Positions 59,496 through 64,000 of a stretch of DNA of 64,000 nucleotides are shown here, piece by piece. Below the pieces are notes generated by a model. That model was not told the DNA's origin and ran no database searches. It was given only the letters and a program-made list of their open reading frames with translations. The DNA is from Dehalococcoidia bacterium (lineage in GTDB: Bacteria > Chloroflexota > Dehalococcoidia > Bin125), in the NCBI GenBank assembly GCA_022825265.1, contig JAJDXE010000010.1:372001-436000 (forward strand), given 5' to 3'. Each line of letters starts with the position of its first letter. Positions within the stretch are counted from its first letter, which is position 1. Position numbers and translations under genes: made by a program.

Positions 59496-60292
59496 CCAAG
59501 ATCGCCGTGATCGGCGGCGGAACGATGGGCACCACGTTCATTCGGGCCGTGACCAACAGAGACCTCGTCAAGATGTCCGACCTGAGCGTTTGCGAGGTCG
59601 TGCCTGAACGCAGAGAGTGGCTGTCAACAGAGTTCGATGGCATTCACGTCCACGAAAGCCCGTTGAGCCTGCCGCCCGTTCACTCCGTCGTCTACTTGTC
59701 CGTCAAGCCTCAAGATCTCGGCGGTCTGCAGAAACTCACGCCGGCATCCTCTCCCGTGCTGATTTCGATTCTGGCCGGTTCGACGATCGCTGAGGTCCAG
59801 GCATCGACCGGGGCTGAGCGCGTAGTCCGAGCAATGCCGAATACGCCTGCTCAAATCGGCAGGGGTTTCACCGCCTGGACCGCGACCGACAGCGTGACCT
59901 CTGAAGAGCGAGCGTTGGTCAGTCGTCTGCTCGACACGATGGGTGAGCAGCTCTACGTGACCGACGAATCGGCGATCGACAAGATCACTGCCGTTTCGGG
60001 CAGTGGGCCGGCTTACGTGTTCCTGATCATCGAGGCGATGATCAATGCAGCGGTCAATATTGGCCTACGTCCGGACGATGCGCGCAGGATGGTTCTGCAA
60101 ACAGTGATTGGTTCGAGCGAGTTCGCGCAGCAGACGGGTGAGCACCCGGCGGTGTTGAAAGATATGGTGACTTCACCGGGCGGCACGACGGCGGCGGGCT
60201 TGAGCGTCCTGGAACAGCGCGCCGTGCGATCTGCGCTGATCGATGCAGTCGCTGCGGCACATCAACGAGCGGAAGAACTGGGTCGTCAATGA
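59492..60292 (+). CDS. proC: pyrroline-5-carboxylate reductase
   Basis: A 266-residue NADPH-dependent enzyme for the last step of proline synthesis. IAVIGGGTMG is the cofactor site; LISILAGSTI, RAMPNTPAQIGRG, AVSGSGPAYVFLIIEAM and SPGGTTAAGLSVLEQ form the active site and dimer helix. It is coupled to yggS and yggT by four-base overlaps, a gene order common in bacteria. Confidence 0.96.
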   Translation: MTKIAVIGGGTMGTTFIRAVTNRDLVKMSDLSVCEVVPERREWLSTEFDGIHVHESPLSLPPVHSVVYLSVKPQDLGGLQKLTPASSPVLISILAGSTIAEVQASTGAERVVRAMPNTPAQIGRGFTAWTATDSVTSEERALVSRLLDTMGEQLYVTDESAIDKITAVSGSGPAYVFLIIEAMINAAVNIGLRPDDARRMVLQTVIGSSEFAQQTGEHPAVLKDMVTSPGGTTAAGLSVLEQRAVRSALIDAVAAAHQRAEELGRQ

Positions 60293-60555
60293 GCGAAGTC
60301 CTCTTCATTTTGGGCACCGTGATCCAGATCTACTCGTTCATCCTGCTCGGGCGGGTGCTGATGAGCTGGATCCCGATGTTCACCAACCGACCGCTTGATC
60401 CGTACAATCCGCTGGTCAAGTTTCTGTTGGACGTGACGGAGCCGGTGCTCGCGCCACTCCGCCGTTATCTGGTCATCGGGATGATTGACCTCTCGCCGCT
60501 GGTTGCGCTGATCGGCCTGCAGATTCTGGGAAGCGCGATTCTGCGCAGCGCCTGA
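60289..60555 (+). CDS. yggT: YggT family membrane protein
   Basis: An 88-residue protein with two membrane helices (residues 3-24 and 63-85), joined by the conserved stretch LGRVLMSWIPMFTNRPLDPYNPLVKFLLDVTEPVLAPLRR. YggT proteins lie in yggS-proC clusters and near septum genes and may help membrane or division-site organisation; the function is unsettled. It is the last gene of its operon. Confidence 0.92.
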   Translation: MSEVLFILGTVIQIYSFILLGRVLMSWIPMFTNRPLDPYNPLVKFLLDVTEPVLAPLRRYLVIGMIDLSPLVALIGLQILGSAILRSA

Positions 60556-60586
60556 GACCCTCCTGCTCTTTTCGCAGAACATCCGC

Positions 60587-60614
60587 TTGACATTGAGTCC
60601 TGTTCATCGATAAT
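60587..60614 (+). promoter_or_regulatory. sigma70-type promoter of recA
   Basis: TTGACA (60587-60592), a 16-base spacer and GATAAT (60609-60614) form a near-consensus housekeeping promoter about 50 bp before the likely recA start. GAACA (60577-60581) and TGTTC (60601-60605) form a short inverted repeat around the -35 region that could be a regulator site. Confidence 0.7.
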
Positions 60615-60667
60615 CTGTGCTGCACGGACGTTCGCTCACCAATGCGTCCGCAGAGAAAGCGCATATT

Positions 60668-61876
60668 ATGACACGTAGCACGACCGAAACCGGCCCGACA
60701 CCCATCGTCCTGAAGCCTGAATCAGAGACGGATGTACAGGAACCGCTGCCCATGACCACCACGAATGAACCACCTCCCGCCGTCACCGAGTTGCTCGGCG
60801 ACATGGAGCGCCGTTTCGGCGAAGGCGCACTAATGCGTCTCGGCGATGCCAGCACGCGCCTGACAGTCGACGGCATTCCGACCGGCGCGCTGTCGCTCGA
60901 CGTGGCGCTTGGGATCGGCGGGCTGCCTCGCGGTCGAATCGTCGAGGTGTACGGTCCAGAGTCGGCCGGCAAGTCAACGGTGGCACAGCACGTGATTGCC
61001 GAGGCGCAGCGGCTTGGCGGTCAAGCTGCATATGTCGATGTCGAGCACGCACTCGATCCTGAGTTTGCCGGTCGCCTGGGAATCGACGTTTCACAGCTGC
61101 TGATCGCGCAACCGGACACGGGCGAGCAGGCGCTTGAGATCGCTGAGGCGCTGGTGCGTAGCAATGCGATTGATGTGGTCGTGGTTGACTCCGTGGCGGC
61201 CCTGGTTCCGCGAGCGGAGATCGAAGGTGAGATGGGCGATGTACAGGTCGGTTTGCAGGCGCGGCTGATGTCTCAGGCGCTGCGTAAGTTGACCGGCGTC
61301 GTTTCGCGCTCGAAGACCGTGTTGATCTTCATCAATCAGTTGCGGGAGAAGGTCGGCATTGTCTTCGGCAACCCGGAGACCACGCCCGGCGGGCGGGCGC
61401 TCAAGTTCTACTCCTCCGTACGGATCGAGTTGCGCCGCGCCGAGACGCTCAAGGACGGCCAGATGGTGATCGGCTCTCGGGTCAAAGCCAAGGTCGTCAA
61501 GAACAAAGTCGCGCCGCCCTTCCGCACTGCCGAGTTCGACCTCATGTTTACGTCCAGCGAGTACGGGATTTCCAAGACCGGATGCCTGATCGACCTGGGA
61601 ACCGAACAGTCGCCCGGCACGCCCACCGGAACGCCATCCGTGATCAAGAAGCAAGGCACCTTCTACTCCTACGGCGAGACCCGGCTGGGTCAGGGCCGCG
61701 AACGGACCAAAGCGTTCCTGCGCGAGCATCCGGAGATTGCCGAGGAGATTGAATCGCGCATCCGTGAGGAGCGTGGATTGCCTGTCGCCTCATCGCTGAT
61801 CGCGGAGGATGGCTCCGCCTCCTCGCCGATCGAGAAGCCTGCTCCACGGAAGAAGGGCCGCGCTCGAGCGAGTTAG
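60668..61876 (+). CDS. recA: recombinase RecA
   Basis: A 402-residue RecA from ATG 60668; ATG 60752 would give 374 residues and is closer to the usual N-terminus. Walker [10 protein letters not shown] (96-104), the catalytic Glu region [10 protein letters not shown], Walker [13 protein letters not shown], the L2 loop ([23 protein letters not shown]) and [19 protein letters not shown] are present. It drives strand exchange and LexA cleavage. A 30-40 residue Thr/Pro-rich leader precedes the core. recX follows after 41 bp. Confidence 0.97.
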   Translation: MTRSTTETGPTPIVLKPESETDVQEPLPMTTTNEPPPAVTELLGDMERRFGEGALMRLGDASTRLTVDGIPTGALSLDVALGIGGLPRGRIVEVYGPESAGKSTVAQHVIAEAQRLGGQAAYVDVEHALDPEFAGRLGIDVSQLLIAQPDTGEQALEIAEALVRSNAIDVVVVDSVAALVPRAEIEGEMGDVQVGLQARLMSQALRKLTGVVSRSKTVLIFINQLREKVGIVFGNPETTPGGRALKFYSSVRIELRRAETLKDGQMVIGSRVKAKVVKNKVAPPFRTAEFDLMFTSSEYGISKTGCLIDLGTEQSPGTPTGTPSVIKKQGTFYSYGETRLGQGRERTKAFLREHPEIAEEIESRIREERGLPVASSLIAEDGSASSPIEKPAPRKKGRARAS

Positions 61877-61917
61877 CAGTCGGCAGGCTACGCAGTGATC
61901 AGTGAATCGAAAGTTCC

Positions 61918-62433
61918 ATGACTGCGGTCCTCTCGATTAGGCCGTCTGGCTCTGTCTCCACTGTCAGTTTCGACGACGGCACCTCGTTTCGTTGCACCAG
62001 AGAGTTTGTGCAGCGATCAAACATCACTCGTGGACAAGAGATCGATCCAGTGTTCGTTGAGCGGCTGCGAGAGTCGGCTTCGTACGATCTGGCCCTGTTT
62101 CATGCGGAGCGGTTGAGTCAACGGGGTCGCTACAGCAAAAACGAGATCTTGCAACGACTGCGGCAAGCTGGCGTCGAACAGGCTGAGGCCAGGAGGGCGA
62201 TTGACTCTCTTGTCGACCGAGGAGAGCTCGACGAACAGGCCGTCGCGCTGAGTGTCGCGCGGCGCAGTCTGAGGCGTTCGCTGAGTCGCGATCCGGACTT
62301 GTCGTGGAGCCGGTTCCATCAGCTGCACGCTCGCAGGCTTGCCTTGCGCGGCTTCGGCGCCGGCGAGTCCAGCGCGGCCTTGCGGCAAGCGTGGTCTGAG
62401 CTTGAACAATCGACGGTGGCGCTGCGTTGCTAA
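61918..62433 (+). CDS. recX: regulatory protein RecX
   Basis: A 171-residue helical protein of the RecX family, which blocks RecA filament growth. The three-helix repeats show as ALFHAERLSQRGRYSKNEILQRLRQAGV, AIDSLVDRGELDEQAVALSVARRS and RLALRGFGAGESSAALRQAW. An N-terminal beta segment of 45 residues precedes them, as in several Gram-positive relatives. Its place after recA supports the call. Confidence 0.9.
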   Translation: MTAVLSIRPSGSVSTVSFDDGTSFRCTREFVQRSNITRGQEIDPVFVERLRESASYDLALFHAERLSQRGRYSKNEILQRLRQAGVEQAEARRAIDSLVDRGELDEQAVALSVARRSLRRSLSRDPDLSWSRFHQLHARRLALRGFGAGESSAALRQAWSELEQSTVALRC

Positions 62434-62568
62434 CAGGCGTAACCTGAGGCTCAGCGAGAAACTGTCAGCCACTCGCCGGCTTGGAACCCGGCGATGTCAT
62501 CAGAGCGAAACTCATCCCGTTAGCAGGCAACGCGATAGCAATGCCATCTCAGCTGAGTCGAGGACACT

Positions 62569-64000
62569 ATGTGGGGAGCCCTTATGCGGCTCCTGCGCGG
62601 CGGGCCCGATCCACGTGTCGAGGCCACGCTCGAAGCCGAACGCATCGTTCAACAGGCCCGCGAAGAGGCCGATCGAGAGGCGCGTGAGCGGCAACACGAA
62701 GCGCGGGAGCAGGCGCAAGCCGAACGAGACCAAATCCTGGCCGACGTGCGTGGAGCGCGCGACGACCTACAGCGCGCGGTTGACCGACTTGACCGTCGCG
62801 AAGCGTCGCTGGAAGAGCGAGTCAAGTCGCTGGATGATCGCGACTCCAAGCTGGATCGCGACAGTCAGCGCCTGCAGCAGCGCAGTTCCGAGTTGGACGA
62901 GCGTGAGGCAGAGCACGATCGGCGACTGGAAGAGATCTCCAATCTGACCCGAGACGAAGCGCGGGGCGTGCTCTTCGAGCAGGTTGAGCGCGAGGTTTCG
63001 GATGAGGCCGGGCGTCTGGTCCGTGAGGCGGAGCAGAAGGCCAAGGATGAGGCCGAATCGAAGGCCCGCAAGATCGTGGCGACGGCGATCCAGCGGGTCG
63101 CGTCCGAGGTGACGACCGAGTCGACCGTCTCGGTTGTGCAGATCCCATCAGACGAGATGAAGGGCCGGATTATCGGCCGCGAGGGGCGCAACATCCGCGC
63201 GCTGGAATCGGCGCTCGGCTGCGACCTGATCATCGATGACACTCCCGATGTGGTCACCGTGTCGGGCTTCGATCCGGTTCGACGAGAGGTGGGGCGGCTT
63301 TCCTTGAGCCGCCTGGTCGCGGATGGTCGAATCCATCCGACTCGGATTGAGGAGACGGTCGCCAAGGCTCAGCGAGACGTGGACCGGATCATTCGCGAGT
63401 CGGGCGACGAGGCTGCCATCGAGGCGCACTGCAGCGGGTTGCCGCGCGAGATGCTGGACATCTTCGGGCGCCTGCGATTCCGGACGAGCTACGGGCAGAA
63501 CCAGCTCCGGCACGCGGTTGAGACGGCTCATATCGGCGCGATGATTGCGCAGGAGATCCATGCCGACGTCGAGGTCACACGGCGCGGCTCGCTGCTGCAC
63601 GACGTGGGCAAGGCGATCGACCATGAGGTCGAGGGCACGCACGCGATCATCGGGGGCGAACTGGCTCGGCGGTTCAAGATGTCGGAGGAGATTGCCCATT
63701 GCATCGAGGCGCATCACGACGAGGTCGAGTTGCGCACCGTCGAGGCGATCATCGTGCAGATGGCCGACGCCATCTCCGGCGGACGACCCGGCGCGCGACG
63801 CGAGTCGGTTGAGCGCTACATCGAGCGATTGCGGTCGCTCGAGGACATTGCGACCTCGTTCGAGGGCGTTGGCCAGGCGTATGCGATCCAGGCCGGACGC
63901 GAGGTCCGCGTGGTGGTCGACCCGCGCGAGATCGACGACCTCGGCGCGATGCGGCTGGCTCGCGATATCTCGAAGCAGATCGAGGAATCGTTGCAGTATC
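62569..64000 (+). CDS. rny: ribonuclease Y (partial, runs off the window)
   Basis: 477 residues are visible. A coiled coil rich in Arg/Glu (about 18-175), a KH domain with KGRIIGREGRNIRALE (198-213) and an HD domain with HD at 344-345 (LLHDVGKAID) identify RNase Y, the endonuclease that starts mRNA decay in many bacteria. The ATG follows a GAGG ribosome-binding site, and an in-frame TGA lies four codons upstream, so the protein starts here. The N-terminus (MWGALMRLLRGGPDPRVEAT) has no membrane helix, unlike typical RNase Y. The C-terminal end lies beyond 64000. Confidence 0.94.
   Translation, partial: MWGALMRLLRGGPDPRVEATLEAERIVQQAREEADREARERQHEAREQAQAERDQILADVRGARDDLQRAVDRLDRREASLEERVKSLDDRDSKLDRDSQRLQQRSSELDEREAEHDRRLEEISNLTRDEARGVLFEQVEREVSDEAGRLVREAEQKAKDEAESKARKIVATAIQRVASEVTTESTVSVVQIPSDEMKGRIIGREGRNIRALESALGCDLIIDDTPDVVTVSGFDPVRREVGRLSLSRLVADGRIHPTRIEETVAKAQRDVDRIIRESGDEAAIEAHCSGLPREMLDIFGRLRFRTSYGQNQLRHAVETAHIGAMIAQEIHADVEVTRRGSLLHDVGKAIDHEVEGTHAIIGGELARRFKMSEEIAHCIEAHHDEVELRTVEAIIVQMADAISGGRPGARRESVERYIERLRSLEDIATSFEGVGQAYAIQAGREVRVVVDPREIDDLGAMRLARDISKQIEESLQY

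Noticed and set aside
60577..60605. GAACA/TGTTC inverted repeat as a LexA box of recA
   Set aside because: The half-sites are too far apart for the known LexA box types; kept only as a note on the promoter.
1..64000. CRISPR arrays, tRNA or rRNA genes, prophage or IS transposases
   Set aside because: No regular spaced repeats, tRNA T-loop motif or transposase domain was found on reading both strands.

Overview
This window is high-GC chromosomal DNA from a bacterium, most likely a member of Chloroflexota. The clues are an LL-diaminopimelate aminotransferase, a 6-pyruvoyl-tetrahydropterin-synthase paralogue of the glutamate type described as replacing FolB in Chloroflexi, several class III CoA-transferases, and a secreted protein with tryptophan-rich repeats. 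This placement is inference; no rRNA is present. I see no tRNA, prophage, transposase or CRISPR array.

Layout. 1-3200 (minus): an MFS transporter followed by two near-identical SDR oxidoreductases, with a relic of the transporter 3' end between them and a 10-bp repeat array at the window edge. 3249-7484 (plus): pterin synthase, flavodoxin, J-domain protein, two tandem crotonases and an alpha/beta hydrolase. 7444-10749 (minus): two class III CoA-transferases and a radical SAM protein. 10814-19407 (minus): a nine-gene run for tRNA modification (tsaC-like, miaA), central carbon metabolism (rpiB, pgk, tpiA), lysine/peptidoglycan precursor synthesis (dapF, dapL), a GNAT protein and hflX. 19441-27556 (plus): guaA, a conserved unknown, purD, a cupin, purB, an MntA/HepT toxin-antitoxin pair between two related direct repeats, a small acidic protein, purC and purS. 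27583-35877 (minus): hisB, a PEP-mutase/isocitrate-lyase-like enzyme, a secreted metallopeptidase, a CoA-transferase, a CMD-family protein, hisC, hisD and a zinc-dependent phospholipase C-like protein. 35913-37653 (plus): NfeD-type protease and a DUF1801 protein.

37727-56291 (minus) is a complete division and cell wall (dcw) cluster, mraZ-rsmH-ftsL-ftsI-murF-mraY-murD-ftsW-murG-murC-murB-ddl-ftsQ-ftsA-ftsZ, followed by trmD-rplS. Most genes overlap by 1-11 bp, so it is probably co-transcribed. It encodes UDP-MurNAc-pentapeptide synthesis, lipid I/II synthesis, septal polymerisation and the Z ring; dapL/dapF upstream feed it. 56551-64000 (plus): a MogA/MoaB protein, a B12-type radical SAM protein, yggS-proC-yggT, recA-recX and the start of an RNase Y gene.

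The points most worth checking are: a perfect 27-bp inverted repeat around 121 bp inside the dcw operon; an in-frame amber codon three codons after a well-placed start of hflX; a recurrent -10 element (TANNNT) 6-7 nt before the start codon at ten operon heads, suggesting leaderless transcription; the flanked MntA/HepT cassette; an RNase Y without a membrane anchor; and paralogue pairs (crotonases, CoA-transferases) that have lost family catalytic residues.
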